64,000 nucleotides of DNA from Paragonimus westermani (GCA_008508345.1 QNGE01000745.1:11763-75762); one strand, 5' to 3'. Numbered from the stretch's first letter, positions 37,073 through 49,238 are shown. Notes: generated by a model not told the origin, from the sequence alone. Numbers and translations: made by a program.

Positions 37073-38850
37073 TCAGTGTGCCTGACTGACTAACTGACTG
37101 ACTAAGTAACTGACTAACTGCCTGATTGCCTGAATGACTGCATCCACACAGACGCCTGGCGTTTCTGATTGAGTTTCAAGCCATTTGGAAACATTCTGCT
37201 TGATACGAGCAACTAGTTGTCGGTTTGTCCTCCCTATGTATTTCAAACTGTATGTAGCTGAGTATCTGCATAAAAAGTGGGAAGGGACGGATGTAAACTG
37301 TTTGTTCGTAGTTGAGGAAACTGGTAGAGTCCTTGTTCGCCCTACCATACACAGTTACACGTCATTATAAATCCTGGGTACAACGACCGTTAGGCGCTTC
37401 ATCGTCGTTGTTGACCAGCTGTCTCCTAGAGGTGGTATTTCTAAATGCACTGTCCTCCTCGGCGCCGTTGTTACTTTCACTATCGGGGCTATGGCTCGGC
37501 TGTAATTACTGATAAATTGCAAGGGATACCCCTTAACCCGCAGAGTGCTCATCAATTAACTTGACTCTGGTTGTAGGTTGTTCTCTGTGCAAATCCTTCG
37601 TGCTCTGTGGAAAAGTGTCCTGATTAAGCTTTTCTTATTCCGAGTGGGACAGAAGCTTTCGAAATACGTATACTGTTCTGTCCAAGTAGGCTTCTTGTAG
37701 ACCGATCTTCCTATCGTGTCATTTGAACTACGGATGACTAGAATGTCCAAGCACGGAACACAGTTATTCACTTCATTCTGTCTCGTCAGTTTTAAGTTCG
37801 GATGAGTTTGGTTCAACTTCGAGAATAAGACATGAGTCATTTAGACTCTCAAAAATGACCAGAATATCAACTACGTAGCGTTTGTGAAACATCGTTTTTG
37901 ATAGGCTTTCGTATAATATGGATTCTATTTTAGCCATAAAGAAATCCACTAAAACTGAACCCAGTGAGTTCCTCATTGCAATCTCGTCAGCTTGTCCAAA
38001 ACTATACTTATGTAAATTGAACATTATATTATGTGTACACGAAAGTAGCAATGATTTCAGCTTACACACCAGGATGGGGAAGGGCGCATTGCTGCTTACG
38101 ATAAATCAGTAGATGCCATCAACCTTTTCGCGAAGCAGCATGTTAGTAAGCAGAGACGTCACATCAAATGTACACATCCGTTTATCTCAAATAGTTAAAC
38201 CTTCTATACGATTACCAAATTCGAAACTGTTCTTCAGACTGTATTTACTGAATTGTGTTTTGATTGGTTCACGCAGATCAGTTAACCAGCTAGCTAACTT
38301 ATGCTGCGGTGCATTACACATAGACATAATGGGCCGAAAGTGGACATTGGGTTTGTGGGTTTTGGGTAGTTTTTGCACGTGCGACGTACGTGTGTCCGTT
38401 GGCTTCTTCAACTTGCAATGTTCGACAGGGATTACGTCACTTGTCTTCAGCTTACCAAACTTGCGGCAAATCTTCTTTTCCACTTCTTGGACGTTGTCAG
38501 GATTATCATCCGACAGGAGCTTCCGTGTCACTAAAAATTTCAAAGATTTTACCGAGGTACCCCGCTTTGTCCATCAACACGCCCCCTGAGCTTTTGTTCG
38601 GACTTAACACCATCGAGTTCTCATTCTGTCTTACTCCTTTTAAACTTTGGAGGTGTGTTGATGTCAGTAGGTTGTAACGCCTTTTTTGTAGTTCTGATGT
38701 TGATAGGCGACATCCACTAGTTTTGCTTTCAACCAGTTTTTATTACCCTCGGATGTTAGCAAATGTTGCTGGAATTGATCGTGAAGATTTTCAAACTGGG
38801 CATGGAACCTAAGTTTTTCGATTCCCTTTGGTGTTATAACAAACCTCAGT
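37073..38850 (-). mobile_element. Penelope-like element with GIY-YIG domain (PLE-2), near full-length but broken
   Basis: On the minus strand, in order: a helical N-terminal part near 38845-38690 (FVITPKGIEKLRFHAQFENL, NWLKAKLVDVAYQ); the RT finger HVQKLPKTHKPNVHFRPIMS with MCNAPQHKLASWLTDL; CTFDVTSLLTNMLL (block A); FGQADEIAMRNSLGSVLVDF (block B) and FHKRYVVDILVIF (block C, normally YVDD); a long tail (LDILVIRSSNDTIGRSVYKK, FFESFCP-like); and the C-terminal LKYIGRTNRQLVARIKQNVS, a GIY-YIG core. Several stops and frameshifts separate the pieces. It lies antisense inside the DRC7 intron. Its motifs differ from PLE-1, so two lineages are present. The N-terminus may extend to about 39440. Confidence 0.88.
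37080..37140 (+). repeat. Imperfect (TGAC)n-like tetranucleotide run
   Basis: Repeats of CTGACTGACTAACTGACTGA type form a degenerate tandem array at the 3' edge of PLE-2. On the minus strand it encodes the end of its last open frame. Confidence 0.7.
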
Positions 38851-39444
38851 CCAGAAGACAGAGCTTAATTCGAGTGCACGATAACGTTTCCGATGACAGG
38901 TTGGTTACGTACTCGTCGAAATGCACAAAATGTTACTCCGGATAATATCACGTTAGTTGAGTCTTCTCGTTGTTCTATGCAAAAAGTTTGTAACAATGGA
39001 CGGTGTTCATGACCTGAAAAGATGTGATCGATGTGCTGTGATGTTCTGCCAAGTATAAAAAACACCATAATGAACGCCCATTTGCTCGTATAAGAATGAA
39101 ACACTTCTGTACACAGGATACCCAAAAGATCTAAGTATCGACCATACCGAGAGGCCCAATTACAGGAGCATCGGTTGTCGGATGCAGACAAACGCAAGTC
39201 ATTTTGCACGTGGTATTTATCGGAAAAAGATATACGTTCGACTGTGTTTCCTAACGAACCAATAGTTTGTCTGAATAGATTCGTATAGAAACCCCAGTTT
39301 TGGTATGCCATTAACCCTCATTAGATTGCTCCAATCCGCGGCCAAATTAATATAGAGCTTGTGATTTGAACGGAGCTTGCTGAAACACGGATTATCGGGC
39401 CCATCGTCTTGACAGGTAAAACTTACAGGTAAAACTTCCACCAT
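38851..39444 (-). other. Possible N-terminal continuation of PLE-2
   Basis: Open minus-strand frames of 75 and 148 codons overlap here and run toward the recognisable part of PLE-2. I see no domain I can name. Position and strand suggest they belong to the element, but this is inference. Confidence 0.3.
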
Positions 39445-39520
39445 TTACAAAATGGGGCATTCCTATTTTTAAATATTGTGATGGAATTTTGTACCAGCGC
39501 TGGAACAACCGGGATTACTT

Positions 39521-39790
39521 GACCCCGTTTGGTTTCAACAAGATGGCGCAGCAGCACCACGCTATGCACTATGTGTATGAGCATATTTAGATGAACCATT
39601 CGACAGACTGATCTGAGGAAGAAACCCTGCGGTTACTAGATATTAGTCCATAGAATATTTTCTTTGGGACCACTTCCAACACAAAGTCAACAGAAGGCGT
39701 CCACAAATACTGAAGAAACTTAAAATGGTCATAATCGTGGAATGCACTGAAGTCTGTCAAACTACTTCACAGTGTGTTATTATCACGCCT
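39521..39790 (+). pseudogene. mariner/Tc1-type DDE transposase fossil, C-terminal part
   Basis: Across frameshifts the plus strand reads WFQQDGAAAPRYALCVYEHI, AYLDEPFDRLI, LDISP and IEYFLWDHFQHKVNRRRPQI followed by LKKLK. These fit the second Asp block (FQQDGAxxH/Y), the linker, the SPDLSPxDFFLW block and the KxxxRPxxLEELK block of the IS630/Tc1/mariner-like transposases. Only about 80 residues remain, with stops. Terminal inverted repeats and the N-terminal DNA-binding part were not found. Confidence 0.75.
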
Positions 39791-40980
39791 AAGGAGAGCG
39801 CTTTTGTGTAGGTAAGACCACGGAGAATATTCTGAACATCTCTTGTGCATTAAAGGCTCCTGTACTAATACTTTCTTTTCCATTTATAGGTGGATGAAAT
39901 TAATAGCGATTTGTCAGTAGAACAGTACATCTCTAACGGAACTCAGTGATTTCAGATACTCTCAATAGATTACTGTATCATTAAGATATCGTTTGGTTCA
40001 TGTGTTGTGCAACACTTTAGACTGTTTGCTTTGGCACATGACGCGTCAGTACACTAGACACAAATACGCGTTAGCCAGATGTGACATAAAAAACGCCCGA
40101 GCATGAATACCGAATATCTATTACACAGAGTGTCTCGTTCAATGTTGTAAGCGATGCCAACAACCGTGTATCAAGGACAGTTAGTCAGTTCCAACTGATT
40201 GTATCCGGTACTATCTACACGCCGTTTGTGGTAATCATATAGCCGCAGTGTCGGTGGTTGGTTTTTTAAAACGACAGTCATATTGGTCACGATCCATCAG
40301 TGTGATCTCATTCAGGCGTAATGTTTAATCCAGTCCAATTTGCACACGTTATTTTTCAAGACTTCCAGAGAACACAAGCACCTCAGTTTGGGCAATATTT
40401 CTGAACGACCTGCTCGCGCTGATCTCGATAGCCAAACAGCTTGCCTTCACCACGGCACAGATAAAATGCTCCAATAAGACATGTTGACCGGATGTGGAAC
40501 CATAAGCTTCGATGCACAAAACCACAAAGCTGAGATGTGACAAGCGACGCTTAACGCTTTCACAGCATGGTTATAATAAGTCACGTGTCAGAGTGTCAAA
40601 ATAACGTGATAAAACTAACACATGAAGCACTTCATATTCTTCTGAAAAATTGTGAGCTTTCTGTCAGTCTTTTGGTGATTTGTAAATCCGTTTCGTTCAT
40701 GGATGTAACCTTTTATTATCTATCGTTTAGTGAAAAAAATTATTGTGATAGCACAATCCGTTAGGGAGGTATCGAGTTTTTACTTTGTCCATTTAAGCCC
40801 ACCAACGCATTCTGATTTCCAGTCGAGCACTAAGACGGTTGCAGAGACGTGCGCGAGCAAAGCGGTGTAATCGATCATGGACCACAATGGCCAAAACCGG
40901 GTAGATGGGGCCCAACGACTGCGTCGGAAATGCACGTGAACTCTCATCCTATGCACGGCCAACTAATCCGGCTGTAGCTC
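39791..40980. other. Intronic sequence, nothing recognised
   Basis: Only short open frames (about 60 codons) without motifs. Confidence 0.5.
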
Positions 40981-40984
40981 CAGC

Positions 40985-41070
40985 GGTGTGCCTGTTCGCT
41001 CACCTCACTCGGTTAGGGGGCGTGTGCGTTGAGTAAGCTCCTTGATTCGGATTCCGGATTTAATATCCAG
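40985..41070 (+). repeat. Short dispersed repeat, possibly tRNA-derived SINE (copy 2)
   Basis: CTCGGTTAGGGGGCGTGTGC, GAGTAAGCTCC and GATTCGGATTCCGG match the inverted copy at 35640-35850. GATTCGGATTC is B-box-like. Confidence 0.35.
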
Positions 41071-42737
41071 ATCCACACTTGTGAGGCAGTTTGTACTTCT
41101 GGATGCAGAAATGGTTTCCAAATTTAGGTGAAATATGTAGCCAGTGGTTTAAAAAAGCCAAATCTCGTTTCTACACGGTCGGAAAAACAAAAAAGCTCCT
41201 AAGGGATTTCTTGTAGACCAGATTTACGTAAGTGATTTGTAACAACAATTCTGGCCGTTCCAGCTCTGGCAATCAGACACAATTTCGGTATGTACACCGA
41301 GATTCGAGAACGTGCTGTTTTCACTATGCAACCTACCGACTGCAGTCCGCCTTTACAAATAAATTAATGAATAAAGATTACCGATGAGTAGTCGGAGGAT
41401 TTGGTTTATTTTCAAGTTGATCATCACTCACATTTGATCGCAGCGTTCGCATTCAGATTGACTTTCCAGCCAGCCTTTTTTCGAAAAGAAGCGCTAGACT
41501 AGACTCGAGTTTCGCTCTCATTAGAACTAATCAGTAGTGCATATCCTTGACACGGCCGGGATTCGAATACTAATAAATAAAGCTTGATTCGGCTTGTCTT
41601 TGCACTGGACCGCTTCTCGAAGTTGAAAGAACGCGTGTTTTTGAGTGCAATGCAATGAGCTTGGCGGACGCACATGTGCCGCTCAGTGTAGCACTTCTTC
41701 CCGATAAGAGTGCTTTATCGTCAAGCTTCAATGGTAACGGTATGTACACGTGTTTACGAGATATCGCTGTGGCGGCTTGATTGGTTGGGAATACCTTCTG
41801 ATAAAGTGTACGAGGTAAACACTTCGAATAAGCTTTGCCTGGTAAGATGTGATTCTACGACCAGGCTTTTATGCGATTTATGTGGCGTATCTTCGTCGTT
41901 AGTTCACCATTGTACGTAAATGTTGCAAAACTTCTGAAGTTACAGTTGTTGGCCAGTGCACATATTTTTTGGCCGAACATCTCTACAGATATCTGTACGC
42001 GTGGCAAGCCAGACGTTGAAACTGACATCTGATTCTTCCCTCGATTTCCGTAACAGACTTACTGTCAGGGTACAAACTGTTGAGATGTGCGCACTTAGAT
42101 CCAATCTTAATGTTTGATTCACAAATTACAACTAACATGTCCACGTATCATGTGTACATATGCACTAAGCATATGACATTATGCACCTCACCGTCAAAAG
42201 AAGCCATAAACTAACCGGTCAGCACTGGTTCAGTTGGACTGTCGATGATGCTGTCTGCTTCCTTGGACAAAAAGGATGAGTGGCTTGAGCTCCCTGATTC
42301 ATGAATCCAATCCGTGATGTGTTAGAGTGAAAGATGTGATTGAAATTTCATTGAGAGCTGATGACCACCACGTCAGTCAACTGCTCCTCGGAACAGCCGG
42401 GACATTCCTGTGGATCGAGCCTTAAACAGAAGCTATACAGAGAACATGGTCTAGACTAAATCGATGGATTGTAGTGAGGAAAGTCTTGGTTGATATGCTT
42501 ACCAGCAAAACAGTCCACACAAAAGTTTACCAGATTCGTAATATTTGGATATCAAATCTGGTCTGCTATGTAAATATATAGAATATTTCGGCTAAATTAC
42601 AATTGGCCGAAGACTTGTAAGATTTATCACATCGCGAACAGTGTTAGTTAAAGCGAACAACGTTTGTTTTGTCAGTGTAAACAAATACAAATCTGGGACT
42701 TTCGCTTACTTCCCTCCTTCCGTCCTCCCTCACATAG

Positions 42738-43388
42738 GTCAGTCTATTTGCGAAACCGAAGACGCAAGTTGAAATTTACAACATGTTGTTATATCTGTTG
42801 GAACAGGAAGAAGTGTCGAAGCAAGCTGTGCGTAAATCAGAAGCAGAAGTTCGTATGATCTTGACTGAAAGAGCACAAGAAGAGTTACATGTGAACCTGG
42901 AAGTAGATTTGTTCGACACGCTACGCAACCACGAGGCACATCAATTGCGTCTGGATTTGGAACGCGCTGCCGAGGAGGAACGAACCAGATGTAAAGAGGT
43001 GGAACTGGACTATCTAGCTCCGTTCTTGGCACAAATAGAAGTAACCGGTGGTAAGCTGACCAGAGAGCAAGCGTTCGGCCTGCGTGAAGAGTGTTTACAA
43101 GACTTCAAACAACGTCTGATCACGAAAGCGAACATTATACAGGCCCGATTCGAGCGAGAAACTGATAACTTGCAAAAGAAACAACAATGGTACCAACTGA
43201 ACCAAATTAATCTGACCAAAGATGATGAACAAGAGTATTTGCAGTTTTGCAACAATGCCACTTTTCGCATAACAACGTTGGAGACCATGTTGGCCAAACA
43301 CAAAGAAACCGCTCCTCAACGGTACATGGATTTGGAGAAGAAACTGCGATCCGATCCGAGGTTGAGTGAATTTCTACAGGTCGCCTAA
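42738..43388 (+). CDS. DRC7: Dynein regulatory complex subunit 7, last coding exon (residues 755-970)
   Basis: The exon follows a strong polypyrimidine tract and CACATAG acceptor and opens in phase 0, matching the donor at 32712. It begins VSLFAKPKTQVEIYN and then forms a long charged helical region (LLEQEEVSKQAVRKSEAEVR, LFDTLRNHEAHQLRLDLERA). The conserved DRC7 tail follows (ELDYLAPFLAQIEVTGGKLT, LREECLQDFKQRLITKANII, ETDNLQKKQQWYQLNQ). The TAA at 43386-43388 ends the protein. An internal ATG at 42783 could be mistaken for a start, but the frame is open back to the acceptor, so it is an internal Met. Coiled-coil content fits a role in anchoring the complex on the doublet. Confidence 0.92.
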   Translation, partial: VSLFAKPKTQVEIYNMLLYLLEQEEVSKQAVRKSEAEVRMILTERAQEELHVNLEVDLFDTLRNHEAHQLRLDLERAAEEERTRCKEVELDYLAPFLAQIEVTGGKLTREQAFGLREECLQDFKQRLITKANIIQARFERETDNLQKKQQWYQLNQINLTKDDEQEYLQFCNNATFRITTLETMLAKHKETAPQRYMDLEKKLRSDPRLSEFLQVA

Positions 43389-43603
43389 ATGCAGTGAATC
43401 AGTCTGAACAAGTCTTGCAAATCTGTCACCCAGTCACGTTAAAATACACGTACTGGAAAGTACTCACCTGCTGTACCCCCTAACATCAAAAACATGAGCG
43501 CATTAACCTCCAGAGCAATTCACAATAGGCATTGATCTCCGTCTGGTTTTTACTTCAGATCCATACTTCCTGATGGAAACAGACCATATTCAACAGCAAC
43601 TCA

Positions 43604-43609
43604 AATAAA
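43604..43609 (+). promoter_or_regulatory. DRC7: Candidate DRC7 polyadenylation signal
   Basis: AATAAA lies about 215 bases after the DRC7 stop codon and is followed by a T/G-containing stretch (ATTATTATGCGTCG). Position fits a short 3' UTR; cleavage is not shown. Confidence 0.5.
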
Positions 43610-46600
43610 TATTATTATGCGTCGTCTTCTCATTGAAGTTAAACACAACCCGCGAGCGATTGCTCTTTGGTTGCATTCAGCCACGTTGAGCGACTGTGTA
43701 TTGGTAACAGTGAATCATTCGGTTAGTCAGTAAGTGCAATCCATTGATCAATATCACGTTGTCCAGTTCGTGGACGTCTGCACTTAATCGGTGATCCGAT
43801 GTAGATCGAGGCTCTAGTACACGCCGTTTTGGTCTGTTGGGTAGCGATGGTCTACAAGATGCACCTGTATACCCCAAGGCAAAATCGTACAGTCCTCCAT
43901 CTGTTAGCAGTTTCTCATATTAAAAAGTTGGTAACAGACACCTTTCTCACCAACTGACGAATGCTGTTAAAAATTTGGTAGCGAGGTTTTCATTCGATCG
44001 CTCTTTTAGAAAACGAACTACATTCGGGCGCAAAATAATCTGCAGTGAAATTACACCCCCACTCCAGATTACTAGGGTGCTCCTAGACTGATATGTTGGA
44101 CAAGTGTTCGTTAGTTACATAAATTGCAGATGCTCCGGGAGCCGGACATGTGGTACCACTTTGTTGACAGTGCAAGAACTGTGCCGCCTTGCTCCTGGTC
44201 CGTATTTGAGCTAGTTATATTGTAATAAAACTTCATGTTTCTACCAATTTATTTTGCGTTTGCGATGTCTCTGCCTTGTAAAGAAAATACTAACCAACCG
44301 ATCTGGGATTGTGGGAAACTATAGCGTTTCGGTTAATGTGGATCAGCTTTCTTGTGAGAAATAACCATCTTTTTTTGAAAAAGTTCGAACAAACTAAAGA
44401 TAGGTTCTGTTGATAGGCTATAGCTGTTTGTCAAGTTTGAGAAAATAAGGACAATCTGAAAGAGTCTACAATATGAGTAGAAGGGTCAGTACTGTGGGTA
44501 CTATCTAAACTGGCCAAATCACTTACCAAAAGCTAAAAACACTCCCCACAGAGTCAACGTGAATCGGCAGTGTCGAGTGAACCATGTCTGTCACACCAGC
44601 ACTATTTCCATGCAACAGGTTATTCTTCCTCAACGTTGTTGCTGTTGGCGAGTCTAAGAAACATGACTCATAACTCATAACAGGCTTTACCCATTCAAAT
44701 AAACGGATTTATTTGCCTCTGCGAAATTAAACCAGGAAGTTTTGCCCAGCGTCCGTCGCACTGAGACAAAGAGATCTGAGCTAAAAACACTAATTTTCCC
44801 TTCAAGAGCTCCTCGTATTACTAATCCCTCTTCTCCCCTTCATACACTGCCAGTCATCACTGTTTAGTTAGATAGCCTGATGACTCTCAAGTAGGTCGTA
44901 TGTGTAGAAATGTTTGTCGATGTCTCACATACTCAGTTGCATCTGGTTGAGCGATGAAATCACCCTTCATCCTTTACTGGTTAGTTCACACCTTCTCACC
45001 ATCAGAGAAGTAATGCAAATGTGAAACGAGCTGGCAGTCCCACACTGTTGAATCACAAAATAATTAAGAGAAGACTAGGTTAAAAAATGTCCAGACTTCA
45101 GAAGGACTGAAACAGCACGTTCATACGCGACAAGCGTACTACTGTAGTGAGGATAGACGGTCGCACCATACTACTCACACCACTATTCAGTAGCCGTGTG
45201 GATCGAAATGATCGCGGAATAAATACGGGAGAGATATGGGAAGGATCGTTGGAAGGCAGAATGACATTTAATGGCTGTCGCCACATGACGGAACTGAGAC
45301 ATGGTGTCCAAAGCGAATGGAGCGTCCTCAGAAGAGTGCGGTGTGCAAATGAGTGTTTTTGTTTCTAGTCCCGTTGAGAGGCTTAAGTGGTGTATTGGTT
45401 TCTCCAATAAACAACCTTTGTGTCATCGGCCTTCTGGATTCACAACACTACTAGCTGAATGACGAGATAATACGGGAGCTGATAAATTTCACATTTCGCT
45501 CCAGTTATCCACCCTAACCAATGTGTTATGTGCAGCCTAAAAAGTGATCAAAGAGACTACTTTCCAGTAGTAGTGTTGATGAGTTCCAGCATGAACTTTC
45601 TGATAAATTTTGTTTGAGCCGTTTTCTACAAACATACTAGCTCGGAAATTTTCAATAGTTGTGGCTTTTGTTTGGAAAAATGTCTGATTAATATGTTATA
45701 AAGTATGTAGATATGTATGTATTGGTATGTTATTAAACATGTCACGTTTAAAGAGGAGGATGCCCATAAAAATTTGTTGTGTACTGTTGCGTGTACCTAC
45801 CTAAACTCTAATCGTCCCTAAACGATTGACGGGCATTTTTACAAATATTCGTAAATAGTATACAGTATACGGACATCGGGCTACTATGGCAATGATTTGA
45901 AATGCTTTCCACCCGATCACTGAGGAGGTACATTTTTAATGAAGTATTTTGCTTACAAAATATTTTAGTATTTTTGATTATGTGTGTGAACACCAGGGAA
46001 GGAACCTTGAGATAACATTTGGCAATTATGTGGACGCTTGTTTTTGAACGTACTGTCACAAAAAGAGTTCAAAATAGGTTGCCGACTTGGTCACAAGTAC
46101 GTTTGCTCGGTTATTTTGGTGGATGAGTACCGTTAGCAGAGACTGAACTAGACGTTTGTAGACTTGGTTTCGTTTACACAAAGATTATAGTATATATATA
46201 TGTATATATACATATATATAAACTCTCGCATACCAGTAGCTTTTGGTCAATATTCAGTCAGTGGTCTCGCTTTCCGGAAGAAAAAGGACACATTTACAGA
46301 ATGTTCTTCGTACAAACCTGTCACCGATCAGACTTATTCGTTAAGCAAACTTTCACACGTACAGAGTACGATCGATCCGTGATGTCCTAAAACACAAAAA
46401 ACATTCGATACTGAGACATACAGCTTCTGAAAAAAATTTGCTAATTTTTCAAAAAGTATTCAGAGGCAGTGAATTTTTCGAAAACATTCCATATTTTGTT
46501 AACTTGCTGCGAATAGTTAGGCATACAGCTCACATTTTCCGATGTGCTCGTCCGATTTTGCCAGCGCGCCTTCGGAATGACGGTCCGAAGTCCTCCTCCA

Positions 46601-49207
46601 AGTCTAGTCTGAACTGTTACGGATATTGTTCGTTCCAGACTGTTTGGCAAAAGTCCCAGCAGTGCTACACTCCCGTAGCTCACGGTCGTCGTCAGGACTC
46701 ATTTAGAGTGACCCAGACAGCATGCTAACAACAACGGTCTACTGTCAACTACTTCCGTAGGATTCTTAAGGAACCTTCAGTTGGTTAAGTGGTTTTCAAT
46801 CTCTCTCATTCAAAAGCCTTGTGTGACCAGGTTCCCCATCAAAAAGCTTCTCAGCGTAGCCAATCGTTGTCTTTCATTTGAAGCATCAGTTTTAAGGAAC
46901 AGTTAGTTTATGCGGCTTACATTTATGGCTATTGGGTTCTGCTTCTCTGAGTGACAGCACCTAAAGTAATCGAACGTACTTCACAAATATATAAGTGAAG
47001 AATTCGGCACAATCAAACTTCCCCCATGGAAGTCCGCCTACGCCACCATTTAGTTAACGTTACCAGCTGTGTATCTCTTAAACTTGACAACTGGACAAAA
47101 ACCACCCGGTCACAGAACATCCCAGTAGAGTGACAACGGAAGCTCACGCCACTGACATTTCGCAGTTCCCAGCATGCGTCCAGTACAGGACGGAAAACAT
47201 TCGGTTGAGTTACTGTGACTTAACAGAGCAGATGACAGAGGCTTCTGTTAAACTAGTCTGTACCCAGTACCGCATGGCCCACGTGCTATCTCCACTCATC
47301 CATCACACGAACCGCTTTCACATGTGCATATTTCTGTTCCAGCAATCAAATCTCTAACCATAGCGAAAGGTCTGTGACACATCTTCAGCGACACTCCACG
47401 GAGAATAAAATCTATACACATAGTTTAAAGCGTAACCAAACACGAATTAACTAACCATTGGGCATTCCGGTTATGTTAAGGGGGAGGTATTTGAGTATAC
47501 TTCCTTTGGTTGGTGGCCTGACTATCTGGCCAGAGGCAATGTCAGCACGGTGACTTTGAGCACAGAAATTGACAAATGTGTCTAGCTGGTGACACCTCAG
47601 CTGAGTGCCTCCTCTGTGGTCATGGATGAGACAGTTGAGGATTTGGGGATAGTGACCTTTTGATATGGGAAGCTGAGATTTCACTTTGTACTGGCAAGTT
47701 AGCCCTGGTAGTCACCTAATGCATTATTCACTACAGTTACACTGAGATTTGTGGACCATAACCGTACTAATTGGCTTGGTTATGATGACGAAAACGTATG
47801 TTATTTCTTGTCTCTGATATGGTTATTTTACATCTTATGTGAGTGACAGTATTTCATGCAGTTGTTTCAAAATTCCCAGGGCAATGATATGCACTTCTGA
47901 TGAGCTGTAACAAAAGCGGAACTCCAGTGCATCGCATCGAAAACGGCTGGCGGAAGAGTCTGGGAAGATGAAAACTGTAATCACTTGAGAATGATGTTTA
48001 ATTTATACCGACCAGACTTATTTACCCATATCAGTAGTAGTCCGTGTCATCTAATTCACTTCCATCTTCCCGGCTTTATCCGGATAGTCACTGGTTGTGT
48101 GTTACGCAAATGTATGTGAGACTGAGAGTGATGAGAATTTAACCGTCCTCAATAATGTAGAAATCGATTCAAGATAGACTCGAAAATTACCGTGTATAGT
48201 CAACGCAGGCTAGTGGTACAACCTCCTAGTTGTCATTCAGCTGACTTGAGGGTAGATAATGGCTCACGAATTTAGACAGCTAAAATCATCTAATTTTGAA
48301 AAAAGGTATTAAACCGGAGTTTTGTTCTTCCGAGAACTGATAAATAGGGCTTCTTTCTGTGTATGTGCTACGTGTTGGAATTAGGTTTTCCTACGTATAA
48401 CGGAAACTCTTTGATTAGTCTCAAACTGGGTTAGGCGGAATTATCAGGCTTAACGCTGGGGTATACTAGATTGTAAGTTGTGTTTCGTTTAACGTGCAAC
48501 AGCTAAAACCCTCAAGTAATGTGAGAATTGAAAGCTGTTATGCAGAACTGCGTGAAGAGTTGGCCTTACGAGTAGGGAGGCTGAGAATGAGCATAGGCTT
48601 GACATTCGATAGCATTGTGAAAACAGACGCTATACAGGCAAATATTAATTTTAACATCCGCTCTCATCAACTACATGCATCATGCACACAGTGCGGACTG
48701 CGTAATGCACGTTTGAGCTCCCTCTGCTCATGCAAGCCGGATGAATACTGAGGAACGTGAATTTGGAGTCAGCCCATTAACAGTGCCAGCAAAATAGATA
48801 ACGGTGAAACTTCGACACACTTTGTGCTGATTGAATTTACCTAAAACCCCCGGGGACTAGGATCAGTTGTATGACACTTGCGAATTCCCAATATACAATA
48901 GGTCATGGACCCAGATTAGGCAGTTCTTTGTTGGTTAATGTCAACAAGAGTACATCAAGTGCTACAGATCACGATACAGCATCGTTAGTGAATTGATGTA
49001 GGCAAATACGAATATTCCACTCACTACTGACAAAAGAAATGTGCCTACTATGAGCACGTAATAATTCACACTAATAAGTAGTGGTAAAAAACTGTAGGGT
49101 CGCACTAACAAGAAGCCGCAGAAATTAAGCTGAGTTACAGTGATACGAAAAAACTGCGGTCCAGACGGTGTAAAAGGAGGTTGAGTAGGCACGGCCTCAT
49201 GAGCACG
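43610..49207. other. No supported gene; one AT microsatellite
   Basis: AT-rich DNA with open frames up to about 95 codons and no recognised domain. The frame at 48494-48751 (85 codons, with two CxxC-like pairs near its end) looks slightly more protein-like than others, but I do not recognise it. A TA-rich repeat lies at 46189-46221. No LTR or LINE motif was seen. Confidence 0.45.
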
Positions 49208-49238
49208 AGCATGCACAGTTGGCCAACTGAGGCATGCT
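49208..49238. repeat. 31-bp near-perfect palindrome
   Basis: The core CAGTTGGCCAACTG is perfect, and the flanks AGCATGC and GCATGCT continue the symmetry around it with one small interruption. There is no loop. It could form a cruciform or bind a dimeric protein. The surrounding 49170-49360 is more GC-rich than its neighbourhood. Confidence 0.7.

Larger units (their letters stand above)
32713..42737 (+). other. DRC7: DRC7 intron, about 10 kb, loaded with transposable elements
   Basis: Donor GTCAGT at 32713 and acceptor CCTCCCTCACATAG ending at 42737 are both good, and both sides are phase 0. Inside lie a LINE 3' end (34470), an RTE-like copy (35926), a Penelope-like element (37073-38850, opposite strand), a transposase fossil (39521) and other short repeats. 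No further coding exon is needed, because the protein reads continuously across the junction. A small exon between cannot be excluded. Confidence 0.75.

Noticed and set aside
42783..43388. A separate 201-codon gene starting at the ATG at 42783
   Set aside because: The frame is open back to a strong acceptor at 42737 and matches the C-terminal part of DRC7 in phase with exon 1, so the ATG is an internal Met.
47890..47925. Hammerhead ribozyme core (CTGATGAG followed by AGCGGAAC)
   Set aside because: The second conserved strand should contain CGAAA. Here it reads GCGGAA, and stems I and III do not form. Other CTGATGA sites in the window also lack the partner motif.
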